Shown here piece after piece: positions 51,777 through 60,712 of a stretch of DNA of 64,000 bases. How positions within the stretch are numbered: position 1 is the stretch's first letter; each line of letters starts with the position of its first letter. The DNA is from an uncultured bacterium (GTDB taxonomy: Bacteria > Verrucomicrobiota > Verrucomicrobiia > CAIQCK01), in assembly GCA_903870275.1 (NCBI GenBank), contig CAIQCK010000012.1:177509-241508 (forward strand). Reading direction: 5' to 3'. A model generated the notes under the pieces. That model made no database searches. It worked only from the letters and a program-made list of their open reading frames with translations, and had not been told where the DNA came from. The position numbers and the translations under genes were made by a program.

Positions 51777-52751
51777 ATGGTTTTTCTTTCGGTTGTTTTT
51801 TCGTTCCGTAACGAAGAGCACGTGCTTCCTGAATTGATCCGGCGTGTTCGGGCCGTGCTGCAAGGGCAGCGCGCCGAAGGGGTCATTTCCGGCCATGAAT
51901 TGATTTTTGTCAACGACGCTTCCACCGATCAGTCGTTGCGCATCCTTGTCGAACACGCGCAGAATCACGATGACATCCGGGTCATCAATATGGCCCGGAA
52001 CTTCGGGGTATCCCCCTGCGTCATGGCGGGGCTGGCTCACGCGCGGGGCGATCTGGTGGTTTACATGGACGCCGACTTGCAAGACCCTCCGGAGGTCATC
52101 CCGCAGATGCTCCGGGCGTGGCGGGAGGGCGACAAGGTGGATGTCGTCCATACAGTGCGCCGGTCGCGCCAGGGAGAATCCGCCTTCAAGCTTTTCATCA
52201 CCGGGATTGGCTACCATATCTTAAATCGTTACTGCACCGTCGCCATCCCGCAGGAGGCTGGCGATTTCAAGCTTCTGTCTCGCCGGGCTGTGGAGCAGGT
52301 TCTCAAGTTCAAGGAACACACGCCCTTCATGCGGGGCGTGGTGGCCTGGATCGGTTACAATCAGGTATTTGTTCCCTACGACCGGGAGGCCCGTTTTGCC
52401 GGCAAGAGCAAGTTCTTTGTGCTGAGTCCCAAGGTCATCAGCAACTTCTTCAACTCCGCCATTGTCAGTTTCTCGGCGGTGCCGTTGCAGATCGCCTCGT
52501 ATATCGGGCTGGTCACGATCTTGATTGATTTGGTTTTCATCCTTCACGCCTTGCGGGAGAAAATCCTGGGGCGGGCCATTCCCGGCTGGACCGCCATTAT
52601 GATTGCCATCTTGTTTTTTAGCGGAGTGCAGCTATTTTGCATTGGCATGATCGGCTTATACTTAAACTCGGTGCATGAGCAAACCAAGATGCGCCCTACG
52701 TACATCGTGGAATCCACCTTCGGATTCCCCGATTCCCCTTCCAATGCGTAA
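51777..52751 (+). CDS. Glycosyltransferase family 2 (polyprenyl-phosphate glycosyltransferase, ArnC/GtrB-like)
   Basis: The 324-aa protein has a GT-A fold (VVFSFRNEEHVLPELIRRV, VNDASTDQSL, and MDADLQDPPEV, where DAD is the metal-binding motif). Two C-terminal membrane helices (about residues 240-300) are as in ArnC and GtrB. It moves a sugar from a nucleotide donor to undecaprenyl phosphate on the cytoplasmic side. The gene overlaps the next one by 8 nt. Confidence 0.92.
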   Translation: MVFLSVVFSFRNEEHVLPELIRRVRAVLQGQRAEGVISGHELIFVNDASTDQSLRILVEHAQNHDDIRVINMARNFGVSPCVMAGLAHARGDLVVYMDADLQDPPEVIPQMLRAWREGDKVDVVHTVRRSRQGESAFKLFITGIGYHILNRYCTVAIPQEAGDFKLLSRRAVEQVLKFKEHTPFMRGVVAWIGYNQVFVPYDREARFAGKSKFFVLSPKVISNFFNSAIVSFSAVPLQIASYIGLVTILIDLVFILHALREKILGRAIPGWTAIMIAILFFSGVQLFCIGMIGLYLNSVHEQTKMRPTYIVESTFGFPDSPSNA

Positions 52752-53775
52752 TCGTTACATCCTCCTAAAAATCAAGCTGCTGCTGACTGCGTTCCGCCAA
52801 AAAAAGATCACCTTTCGCAAATTGTGGAATGTTTTCCTGTGTTCCGCGGCTTACCGGCTCAAAACGAAATCTTCCGGCCCTGCGCCCTTTATTCTGAGCC
52901 TCGAACTCGGCAACGAGTGCAACGCCAACTGCCTGTTCTGCCGCACCGAGAAGGGCGTGATCTACGACATCAATCCCGCGAAACCTTCGACGGGCGGCAT
53001 CCCCAAGGGCAAAATGCCTTTCGACATGGCGTGCGCAATCCTGAATCAGGTCAAGGATGACGTGCTGATCGCCGTGCTCTACACGAACGGCGAGCCTTTG
53101 CTCTACAAGGACCTCAGCTCCCTCATCCGTTGTGCCACGGAGCACCGCGTTCTCACGCTGGTGGCCACCAACGGCCTCTTGCTGAACAAGAAAAACATCC
53201 AGGAGATGCTCGAAGGAGGGTTGGATGCCATCAAGATCCAGTTGAGTGGGTTCACGCAAGACACTTACAGGGTTCAAATCCGTTACGGCAATGTGGAGCG
53301 GCTTAAAGAGAACATCCGCCTCTTGGCCGCCATGAAACAGGCCGGCGGTTTCCATACGGTGATCATGGTGGATTACATCTTGTATGCCTACAACCGCCAT
53401 CAACTGGCCGAGGCGCGCGCTTTTTGCCGGGACTTGGGCGTTTTGTTCAACGTGCGCCCCGGCAATCCCAAGGGCGGTTTGGAGGACAAGGAAGCGCCGC
53501 AAAGCACGGAAGAACTGCCGCTGAAAATATCCTGCGACTGGCTCTGGAAGGGCATGCAGGTGAATTTCAACGGCGACATTTTGCAGTGTTGTGACGGCGT
53601 GGTTTATAGCGGCGCCAAGACCTACGCCACGTTCAAGATCGGGGTGACCGATGTGCGTACGGTCTGGAACGGCCCCGCCGCGAGAGGCATGCGCCAGGTG
53701 ATCACCCAAAAAGGCCGCGGGGCCATCCCGCTCTGCGCCCAGTGTTATCGCACGGGCGTCGCGTTCAAGTGGTGA
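52744..53775 (+). CDS. Radical SAM protein with SPASM-like C-terminus
   Basis: The 343-aa protein has a radical SAM motif Cys59-x3-Cys63-x2-Cys66 (ECNANCLFC), a typical barrel (VLYTNGEPLLYKDLSSLIRCA, VATNGLLLNKKNIQ), and a SPASM-like C-terminus (GDILQCCDGV and PLCAQCYRTG). Such enzymes act on peptides, nucleosides or sugars. Position behind an ArnC-like transferase suggests that a lipid-linked sugar or its carrier is the target; inferred. Confidence 0.87.
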   Translation: MRNRYILLKIKLLLTAFRQKKITFRKLWNVFLCSAAYRLKTKSSGPAPFILSLELGNECNANCLFCRTEKGVIYDINPAKPSTGGIPKGKMPFDMACAILNQVKDDVLIAVLYTNGEPLLYKDLSSLIRCATEHRVLTLVATNGLLLNKKNIQEMLEGGLDAIKIQLSGFTQDTYRVQIRYGNVERLKENIRLLAAMKQAGGFHTVIMVDYILYAYNRHQLAEARAFCRDLGVLFNVRPGNPKGGLEDKEAPQSTEELPLKISCDWLWKGMQVNFNGDILQCCDGVVYSGAKTYATFKIGVTDVRTVWNGPAARGMRQVITQKGRGAIPLCAQCYRTGVAFKW

Positions 53776-53812
53776 GGCCAGCCCTTGTTCTTGGGCGGGC
53801 TGCCTGCGGCGC

Positions 53813-54517
53813 TTACTTCCACCAGAAGACTTCGCGGATCACCTGAAACATGTAGGCCGCGCCCCAGCGCCAGACTTGCAGCTTGGCCTTGCCACCGACG
53901 CGCGGCGGCTCGTCGCCGGGGATTTCGCCGACCTTGAGCCGGCGCTTGAGCGCGCGCACCGAGAGCAACGGCTCCCAACTGATGCGTGTGTTGAACAACC
54001 GCTCCGGCGTGGCATGCGAGACGTCCTTGTCGAGGTCGAGCGTGCGCACGAGGTCGGTCTTGTAAGCGCGATAGATGACCATCGCGTCGGTCAGGTGCCC
54101 GCCGTGCAGCAGGTTGATGGCGGTCGTGAACATCCAGTTGCCGAAGCCGGTCAGCCAGGAATCGTCCTGGCTCTTCGCCGGCGGCAGATAGCGCGAGACG
54201 ATGACCATGTCGTAACCCTCGCGCATCTTTTGCAGCAGCGGCGGGATCAGTTCAGCGACCGAATTGCCGTCGGGGCTGAAGGTGAGGACCACGTCGCCCC
54301 GGATCAGCGGCCAGACCTCCATGTAGGCCTGGCGTATGCCGGGTTGTTTCTGCACGTAAACCTCGTAACCGTTCTCGCGCGCCCACTCGGCGGTGCCGTC
54401 GGTGGAGTTGCCGTCGAGGATGAGGATTTGATCGCACCATTCCCGTTGGATTTTCGGCATGATGACTTTCATGCCACTGATTTCGTTGAGCGTGGGGATA
54501 AGGAGGGTTGTTTTCAA
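53813..54517 (-). CDS. Glycosyltransferase family 2, module copy A
   Basis: The 234-aa protein has the GT-A features LLIPTLNE, ILDGNSTDGTAEW and LTFSPDGNSVAELIP. It has no long C-terminal membrane region. TTG at 54517 is the start by comparison with the paralog at 56339-57043, which begins at the same residue and has identical length. It forms a unit with the upstream radical SAM gene (27 nt gap). Role: transfer of a sugar in polysaccharide or lipid assembly; inferred. Confidence 0.85.
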   Translation of the reverse strand: MKTTLLIPTLNEISGMKVIMPKIQREWCDQILILDGNSTDGTAEWARENGYEVYVQKQPGIRQAYMEVWPLIRGDVVLTFSPDGNSVAELIPPLLQKMREGYDMVIVSRYLPPAKSQDDSWLTGFGNWMFTTAINLLHGGHLTDAMVIYRAYKTDLVRTLDLDKDVSHATPERLFNTRISWEPLLSVRALKRRLKVGEIPGDEPPRVGGKAKLQVWRWGAAYMFQVIREVFWWK

Positions 54518-54543
54518 AATAGGAGGCGGCGGAGGCACGCGTT

Positions 54544-56052
54544 TCAGGCGAAACGGCGTTCGAGTTTGTGCGAGGCCATCCCGCGGATGTGTTCCACGGT
54601 GTCCGGGCCGAATTTTTTCAGGACCATGTCGAGATACTTCGGGCTGTTGAAATAAGCCTGAAAGGCGCGGTCGCGGAACCGGATGACCTCCGACGCGGGC
54701 AAGTGCTTGGTGGGCAGCGGCAGCATGTCCACCGAGTGCTGCGAGTAGCCCGTCCATTTTTGCGGCAACGGCCAGCCCTCGTGAACGGCGGTGCTGTAAA
54801 GATGCGAGCCGGGATACGCCATCGCGCAGTAGAAGTTGGCGAACTCGGCGTTCAGCTCCAGCGCCATGTCCAGCGTCTCCTGCATCGTCCGGTGATCGTC
54901 CTCCGGCAGGCCGAAGATGAAATTGGCGATCACGTAAATGCCCGAATCACGGCAATGATTGATGGTCTTGAAGATCTTTTCCTGGCCAAAACCTTTTTGC
55001 ACGTCCTTGCGCACCTGTTCGCTGGCGGCTTCGACGCCGAAGGCGAGCCAGAGGATGCCGGCGCGCTTGAGCTTCTCGATCATGTCGTCGCGCAGGGTGT
55101 CCACGCGGGTGTAGGCCCAGATGTTCAGGTCCAGGCCGCGCCGGATGATCTCGTCGCAAATGCCTTCGACGTGCCGCGGCTGGAGCACGAACAGCTCGTC
55201 GGCAAACTTGACGTTGCGCACGCCGTATTTCGTGACGAGCATTTCGAGGTCGTCCACGATCCGCCCGGCGCTCCAGAGCCGGTAGCTGTTGACGGCTTCC
55301 TTCATGCCCAGGACTTTTTCGCCGCTCTTGAACGGCGCCTGGATGCAACAGAACGCGCAGTGATACGGGCAACCGAGCGTCGTATACATCGCCGCGTAAG
55401 GCTGGCGCTTGAGATGGCCGAAGCAGTGCCAGTTGTGCGCGCGGTAAAGCGGCATCGGCAGCAAATCCCACGCGATGCCGGGCATCTCGTGATCGAGATC
55501 GCGCAACAGCGGCGCCGCCACGCCGCTGTGGCGCACTTCGCCATCGGCACGATACCAGAGATCGGGGATCTTGCTGAAATCCGGCGCGGCGGTTTTCAAC
55601 GCCTCCAGCAACCCGGTCATGGTGTAGAGACCCTCGCCGCCGCAGGCGAAATCGGTTTTCTCCTCGCGCATCGTGCGCTCCGGCAGCGAGGCGACATGGC
55701 CGCCGACCATGAGCAAAGGCAGCTCGGGCAGCGCGTCCTTGACCGCGGCGGCGCACCGGCCCGCGGCCGGCATGTTTTGCGTCGAGGCAGACGGCTGGTG
55801 GCCATAAACCACCACGGCCGTCAGCCGCGGGTTCAGTTCCTTCACGCGCTCGGCGGTTTGCGCCGGCGTGAGCTGTTCGGCGGCGGCGTCCACGACCGCC
55901 ACGGAAAAACCTTTGACGCGCACAAAGCTCGCCATCAAGCCGGCCCACACGGGCGGCTCAATGGCGCTTAGGTCCTTGCCCAGCGCCTGATAAATCTCGG
56001 TGCGATTGCCCGGATTGATCAGGACCAGATCCATTGAGTTTGACTTGCTCAT
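54544..56052 (-). CDS. B12-binding radical SAM protein, module copy A
   Basis: The 502-aa protein has an N-terminal B12-binding-like domain (about residues 1-150, VVVYGHQPSAS, LMVGGHVASLPERT) and the cluster motif Cys228-x3-Cys232-x2-Cys235 (GCPYHCAFC). A SAM-barrel follows. The segment AYPGSHLYSTAVHEGWPLPQKW lies near the end. Its paralog is at 57061-58566. The family often carries out methylation or ring rearrangement at unactivated carbons. Target unknown. Confidence 0.9.
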   Translation of the reverse strand: MSKSNSMDLVLINPGNRTEIYQALGKDLSAIEPPVWAGLMASFVRVKGFSVAVVDAAAEQLTPAQTAERVKELNPRLTAVVVYGHQPSASTQNMPAAGRCAAAVKDALPELPLLMVGGHVASLPERTMREEKTDFACGGEGLYTMTGLLEALKTAAPDFSKIPDLWYRADGEVRHSGVAAPLLRDLDHEMPGIAWDLLPMPLYRAHNWHCFGHLKRQPYAAMYTTLGCPYHCAFCCIQAPFKSGEKVLGMKEAVNSYRLWSAGRIVDDLEMLVTKYGVRNVKFADELFVLQPRHVEGICDEIIRRGLDLNIWAYTRVDTLRDDMIEKLKRAGILWLAFGVEAASEQVRKDVQKGFGQEKIFKTINHCRDSGIYVIANFIFGLPEDDHRTMQETLDMALELNAEFANFYCAMAYPGSHLYSTAVHEGWPLPQKWTGYSQHSVDMLPLPTKHLPASEVIRFRDRAFQAYFNSPKYLDMVLKKFGPDTVEHIRGMASHKLERRFA

Positions 56053-56338
56053 ACAACAGAATTGTTACGACGCATATTATGGTTGCGCAAGCAGCCTTTC
56101 CTGCCACCGCACCGGCCCGACTTGTCCGATTGGAAACCGGCCCTCGACGATTTCACCGGCCCCGAGTAGCGCAATCCATTATTTGCGGTTGGCAGGAATC
56201 GTCCTCACCTTCTCACAAATTCGCGGAGCCGCCGCCAGTTCAGCCTGATTCTCAGCAAAGTGCTGAAAACCACCCGCCATTATCCAATGTCTGGCGGGAA
56301 GTTGGTGGAATGGCGCGTCACGGCGTTGCCGCCGCCGC
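56053..56338. other. Intergenic gap between the two radical SAM-GT2 modules
   Basis: This is 286 nt between the start of copy A radical SAM and the end of copy B GT2. It should contain the promoter of module A on the minus strand; CATAAT-like words occur near 56080, but no -35 box fits. The small reading frames here are not protein-like. Confidence 0.4.
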
Positions 56339-57043
56339 TTACTTCCACCAGAAGACTTCGCGGAGGACCTGGAAGAGGTAACCGGCGCCCCAGCGAAACA
56401 TCTGCAGTTTGGCAACGCCGCCCACGCGCAGCGGCTCGTCACCGGGGATTTCGCCGACTTTCACGCGCCGCTTGAGCGCGCGTATCGTGAGCAACGGCTC
56501 GCAACCGAGGATGGTGTGAAAAAGCCGTTCGGGCGTGGTATAGGCATTGTCCTTGTCCACGTCCAACTCGGGCAGCAGATTGGTCCGGTAGGCGCGATAC
56601 ATCACCATCGCGTCGGTGAGATGGCCGCCGTGCAGCAGGTTGATGATGGTCGTGAAGAACCAGTTGCCGAATCCGGTGAGGAAGGAATCATCCTGGCTTT
56701 TCGCCGGCGGCAGATAGCGGGAAACGATCACCATATCGTAGCCCTCGCGCATTTTTTCGATGAGCGGGGGAATCAGTTCGGGAAGGGAGCTGCCATCCGG
56801 ACTGAAGGTGATGACGACGTCGCCCCGGATCAGCGGCCAGCCTTCGATAAAGGCCATCCGCAGGCCCGGTTTCTTTTGCACGTAGACTTCGTAACCGTTT
56901 TCGCGCGCCCATTCGGCGGTGCCGTCGGTGGAGTTGCCGTCCACAATCAGGATCTGGTCGCACCATTCCCGTTTGATCTTGGGCATGATGATTTTCATGC
57001 CATCTATCTCATTGAGCGTCGGTATGAGGAGTGTAGTTTTCAC
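56339..57043 (-). CDS. Glycosyltransferase family 2, module copy B
   Basis: The 234-aa protein aligns end to end with copy A (53813-54517). LLIPTLNE, IVDGNSTDGTAEW and ITFSPDGSSLPELIP are the matching motifs, and the C-terminus GYLFQVLREVFWWK is shared. The start is GTG at 57043, so neither copy has an ATG start. It lies 17 nt after its own radical SAM gene. Confidence 0.87.
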   Translation of the reverse strand: MKTTLLIPTLNEIDGMKIIMPKIKREWCDQILIVDGNSTDGTAEWARENGYEVYVQKKPGLRMAFIEGWPLIRGDVVITFSPDGSSLPELIPPLIEKMREGYDMVIVSRYLPPAKSQDDSFLTGFGNWFFTTIINLLHGGHLTDAMVMYRAYRTNLLPELDVDKDNAYTTPERLFHTILGCEPLLTIRALKRRVKVGEIPGDEPLRVGGVAKLQMFRWGAGYLFQVLREVFWWK

Positions 57044-57060
57044 GGGAGAAATCGGCGGTT

Positions 57061-58566
57061 TCAGGTGTGTTTGCGGACGAGTTTGTGCGAAGCCATCTCG
57101 CGGATGTGAACGGCGGTTTCACGACCGAACTTTCTTTCGATCATTTGAAGAAACGACGGGTCGTGGAAATACGCCTGAAACGCCTGATCGCGGAAACGCA
57201 ACACGTCGGCGCCGGAAATGTGTTTGGTGGGCAGTGGCAGCGTATCCACGGCGTGCTGGGAATAGCCGGCCCAACTCGTCGGCAGCGGCCAGCCCTGGTC
57301 AACGGCCGTTTGATACAACTGCGACCCCGGATACGCCATCGCGGAGTAGAAATTGGCAAATTCGCAATTCAACGCCAGCGCCGTGTCGAGGGTTTCCCGC
57401 ATGGTCTGCATGTCGTCCTCGGGCAGGCCGAAAATATAGTTGGCGATGACGTAGATGCCCTCCGCCCGCACGCGTTCGATGACCTTGAAAAGCTGCTCCT
57501 CCGTGAAGCCCTTGCGGGCGTCGTCGCGCACGCGTTCACTGGCCGACTCGATGCCGAAACAAAGCCAGTTGATTCCCGCGCGCTTGAGCTTGGCGATGGT
57601 GACATCGTCGCGGACGCTATCCACGCGGGCATAGGCCCAGATGTTGACCTTCAGGCCGCGTTCGATGATTTGGTCGCAGACGCCGTGAACGTGCCGGTTG
57701 GTCAGCACGAAAAGCTCGTCGGCAAACTTGATGTTATAAACGCCGTAGCGGGTGACAAGCTTCTCAATCTGGTCCACGACGGTCTTGGGACTCCAGAATC
57801 GGTAGCTGTTGGCCGTGGCGGCCATGCCGAGCGCGGCTTCACCGCTCTTGAACGGCGCCTGGATGCAGCAGAAGGTGCAGTGATACGGGCATCCGAGGCT
57901 GGTATAGACCGAGCCGTAGGGCTTGCGCCGATCCAGATGGCCGAAGCAATGCCAGTTGTGCGCCTTGTAGCGGTCCATCGGCAGCAGGTCCCAGGCGAGT
58001 TCGGGCATTTCCTCGTCAAGCTGGGTCACCAGCGGCGCGTTCGGCGTCGTGCGGATGGCGTCGCCGTCACGGTAGCAAATGCCGCGCACTTTGGAGAAAT
58101 CGGGCTGGACGCACCTGACCGCCTGCACCAGTTCAAACAACGTCACCGGCCCCTCGCCGGTGCAAACCGCATCCACGCTTTCCTCGCGCAGTGTCCGTTC
58201 CGGCAGCGCGGCCACGTGGCCGCCGGCCATCACGCGCGGGATTTCAGGCGCCAGTTCTTTCAGCGCCGCGCAGAGCGCGCTGGCGTAGGGCATCACCTGG
58301 GTGGAAGCCGAGGGATTATGGCCATACGAGATGATGGCCAGCAGCCGCGGGTTCATTTCGACAGCGCGGCGGGCCGCTTCTTCCGGCGTGAGTCCTTCGG
58401 CGTTGGCGTCCAGAATCGCCACCTCCAGGCCGCGCCGGCGAAGGTAGGTCGCGATGAGTCCGCACCAGATCGGCGGCTCGATGCCGGCCAGTTCGGACCC
58501 GAGGCTCTGGTAAATCTGCAGACGGCCACCGGGATTGATCAGGAGCGCGTCGAGCTTTGGGTTCAC
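57061..58566 (-). CDS. B12-binding radical SAM protein, module copy B
   Basis: The 501-aa protein matches copy A (54544-56052) over its whole length, with the cluster motif GCPYHCTFC near residue 230. It starts with GTG at 58566. The upstream gene is the transketolase C-terminal subunit, 12 nt away, so module B sits in the transketolase operon. Sequence divergence between the copies suggests an older duplication and different targets. Confidence 0.9.
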   Translation of the reverse strand: MNPKLDALLINPGGRLQIYQSLGSELAGIEPPIWCGLIATYLRRRGLEVAILDANAEGLTPEEAARRAVEMNPRLLAIISYGHNPSASTQVMPYASALCAALKELAPEIPRVMAGGHVAALPERTLREESVDAVCTGEGPVTLFELVQAVRCVQPDFSKVRGICYRDGDAIRTTPNAPLVTQLDEEMPELAWDLLPMDRYKAHNWHCFGHLDRRKPYGSVYTSLGCPYHCTFCCIQAPFKSGEAALGMAATANSYRFWSPKTVVDQIEKLVTRYGVYNIKFADELFVLTNRHVHGVCDQIIERGLKVNIWAYARVDSVRDDVTIAKLKRAGINWLCFGIESASERVRDDARKGFTEEQLFKVIERVRAEGIYVIANYIFGLPEDDMQTMRETLDTALALNCEFANFYSAMAYPGSQLYQTAVDQGWPLPTSWAGYSQHAVDTLPLPTKHISGADVLRFRDQAFQAYFHDPSFLQMIERKFGRETAVHIREMASHKLVRKHT

Positions 58567-58578
58567 GGTCTTGTTCTT

Positions 58579-59523
58579 TTACTTCACCCAGCGCAGGATG
58601 CGCTGCGTCATGGAGACAACGTCCAAGCCATGTTTTTCCCAGATGACTTCGCGGCCGCCCATATCGAACACGTAGCGGTCGTTCTGGCCGATACGCAACA
58701 ACGGCAGGCGCATGTCGTTGTCCGAGAAGGTCTCGGCCAGCAAGCTGCCCAACCCGCCCGTCAGCAGGTGTTCCTCCATCGAGACGACCCGCTTGACGCC
58801 CTTCAGATACTCGAACAACCGCTCGGTATTGAGCGGCTTGATGCGGCAGACATCAATCACACGGGCCTTCACGCCCGCTTCGGCCAATTCCGTGGCGACC
58901 TTCTGCGCCTGATGCACCATGATGCCGGTAGCCACCAACGCGACCGGACCACCCGGGCACGTCAACAAAACGCCATCGGCGAACTTGTGGTTTCCCTCGC
59001 CGTAGATTTCCGGGACGCCAGCGCGGTCGAAGCGCACGTATTGCGGCCCGGGGTTGCGGTACGAAATCTCCGCGAGCGCCTCCGCGCAATACGAATCGGC
59101 CGGGCTGTGAACCGTCATGTTCGGCAGGGCGCGCATGATGGTGAGGTCTTCGACGGTATGGTGCGTTGGCCCCATGATGTCGTAGGCGTAACCGGCGCCA
59201 ACACCGATGTTGCAGATCGGCAGGTTCATCGCGCAGATGTCAATTTTGTTCTGTTCGTAGCACCGGGTCGTGACGAAGGGCGCGATGGCGTAGGTGTAAA
59301 CCTTTTTGCCCTCCAGCGCCATGCCGCAAGCCATGCCGATGAGCTGCTGTTCGGCGATGCCCACCTGGAAGTATTGATCGGGCCGTTGTTGATAAAACTG
59401 ATCCAGCGTGGGCGCGCCGTTGTCGGCGGTGATGAAGACCACTTCCGGATCCTTCTTGTAGAACTCGAAGAGCGCGTTGAAAAAAGCGTCGCGCATGCCA
59501 AGGATGAATTTGGTGCTGGCCAT
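58579..59523 (-). CDS. Transketolase C-terminal subunit, pair 1
   Basis: The 314-aa protein holds the Pyr and C-terminal domains of a transketolase split into two polypeptides (FILGMRDAFFNALFEF, VGIAEQQLIGMACGMALEG, GPTHHTVEDLTIMRALPNM, SMEEHLLTGGLGSLLAETF). It acts with the N-terminal subunit encoded upstream, 6 nt away. The TPP-dependent enzyme transfers a two-carbon unit; the acceptor is unknown, but a polysaccharide locus suggests a nucleotide sugar. Confidence 0.92.
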   Translation of the reverse strand: MASTKFILGMRDAFFNALFEFYKKDPEVVFITADNGAPTLDQFYQQRPDQYFQVGIAEQQLIGMACGMALEGKKVYTYAIAPFVTTRCYEQNKIDICAMNLPICNIGVGAGYAYDIMGPTHHTVEDLTIMRALPNMTVHSPADSYCAEALAEISYRNPGPQYVRFDRAGVPEIYGEGNHKFADGVLLTCPGGPVALVATGIMVHQAQKVATELAEAGVKARVIDVCRIKPLNTERLFEYLKGVKRVVSMEEHLLTGGLGSLLAETFSDNDMRLPLLRIGQNDRYVFDMGGREVIWEKHGLDVVSMTQRILRWVK

Positions 59524-59529
59524 GATGAA

Positions 59530-60420
59530 TTACTCTCCTTGCTCGGCTTTGACACGTTTGCCACCGATGGGCAAAGACTTCAGACCCAGGTCCTGGCAGG
59601 TGACTGCCAGGTCATTGCCGGCGGGCACCCGGTAATGCCACAAGCGTTTGTCTTCCATGATCGAAGCGCCTTTGCCCTTATGGGTGTTGGCGATGATCAT
59701 CAACGGCTTCTTGTGCTGCCGGTGACGGATGTCGCCGAACGCGGTGAAAATTTCGCCGAAGTCGTGGCCGTTGATGGTGCGCACTTCAAAGCCGAACGCC
59801 TCGAATTTCTTGTCGAGCGGGTTCATGCGCGGGCCGTCGCAGGGAAACTCCACGCGGTCGGAGTAACCGATGACGCCGCCGCCGTTGCGATCCACGATGC
59901 AAACGAGGTTGCTCAAACTCTTGGAGCCGGCGTAGAGAGCCGCCTCCCAGTTGGAGCCTTCAGCCAGTTCCCCGTCGCCGAGCAGACAGATCACCAGCCA
60001 CGGTTGTTTCTTTACCAAGCCGATTTGGGCGATACCAGTGGCCACGGGCAGGCCGTGGCCGAGCGAACCGCTGAGAATTTCCATGCCGGGAACGTGGTGT
60101 TCCGCGTGAACGCCCAGCAGGCTGTCGCGTCCGGCAAAATTGTCGAGTTCCGAGGACGGAAAGAAACCCTGATCGGCCAGGACCGGGTAAAGGCCAATGC
60201 CACCCTGGCCTTTGCTGAGAATGAACCGGTCGCGTTTTTCCCAACGGGGATTTTTGGGATCGAAATTCATCAACCGGCCGTGATACAGCGCCACAAGCAG
60301 TTCGGTTTGGGAAAAGGCGCTGCTGATGTGGCCGCTCTTGGCGTGGGCGGCCATCTCCAAAACCTTGCAGCGCACCCAATGCGCCTTGCTTTCCAATGCT
60401 TTTCGTTGTTCCGGTTGCAT
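59530..60420 (-). CDS. Transketolase N-terminal subunit, pair 1
   Basis: The 296-aa protein carries the TPP-binding domain: SKGQGGIGLYPVLAD, SGSLGHGLPVATGIAQ, and GDGELAEGSNWEAALYAGSK (GDG motif). It is the partner of the gene at 58579-59523. ATG at 60420 is chosen with GAGGG upstream. The operon start is probably the promoter at 60624-60652, which leaves a leader of about 200 nt. Confidence 0.93.
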   Translation of the reverse strand: MQPEQRKALESKAHWVRCKVLEMAAHAKSGHISSAFSQTELLVALYHGRLMNFDPKNPRWEKRDRFILSKGQGGIGLYPVLADQGFFPSSELDNFAGRDSLLGVHAEHHVPGMEILSGSLGHGLPVATGIAQIGLVKKQPWLVICLLGDGELAEGSNWEAALYAGSKSLSNLVCIVDRNGGGVIGYSDRVEFPCDGPRMNPLDKKFEAFGFEVRTINGHDFGEIFTAFGDIRHRQHKKPLMIIANTHKGKGASIMEDKRLWHYRVPAGNDLAVTCQDLGLKSLPIGGKRVKAEQGE

Positions 60421-60712
60421 ATTTGATTCCCTCACACCGACCGCACCTCGGGCAAGTCAAAAGCGATGCCAAAACGAGGGCGGAAAACCATCCGCAAGCG
60501 CGTGAGACTGGTGGGCGCCCTTAACAAGGAGGATTGTCTCCCCCTTCCGGGTCGCGTCCACTCGGCATCGTTATCGAACGTCTCAGCACAACTTTGGGTC
60601 GGATCGCCAAAAATCGGGCACGCACTATGTCCATCGTCCCATGCTTTGTCAAGCCCGCCAGCCTCTTGTGGGGGCCGCATCCCACACGCCTGCCACCGCG
60701 GTGTTATCGGCC
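60421..60712. other. Long leader/intergenic region of transketolase pair 1
   Basis: The 292 nt contain the candidate promoter 60624-60652 and a possible untranslated leader. A reading frame of 82 codons (60432-60680) overlaps the promoter and is not supported. Confidence 0.45.
60624..60652 (-). promoter_or_regulatory. Sigma70-type promoter of transketolase pair 1
   Basis: On the minus strand TTGACA (60652-60647) is followed after exactly 17 nt by CATAGT (60629-60624), a 4 of 6 match to the -10 consensus. Predicted start near 60617, about 197 nt before the ATG. Confidence 0.65.

Noticed and set aside
56053..56338. Insertion sequence between the radical SAM modules
   Set aside because: No transposase fragment, terminal inverted repeats or target duplication were found in the gap; tandem duplication explains the layout.
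57067..60426. 1119-codon plus-strand reading frame
   Set aside because: It runs opposite to radical SAM and transketolase genes, and its translation has no recognisable motif; a GC shadow.
60432..60680. 82-codon minus-strand reading frame before transketolase pair 1
   Set aside because: It overlaps the best promoter and has no ribosome binding site or domain.
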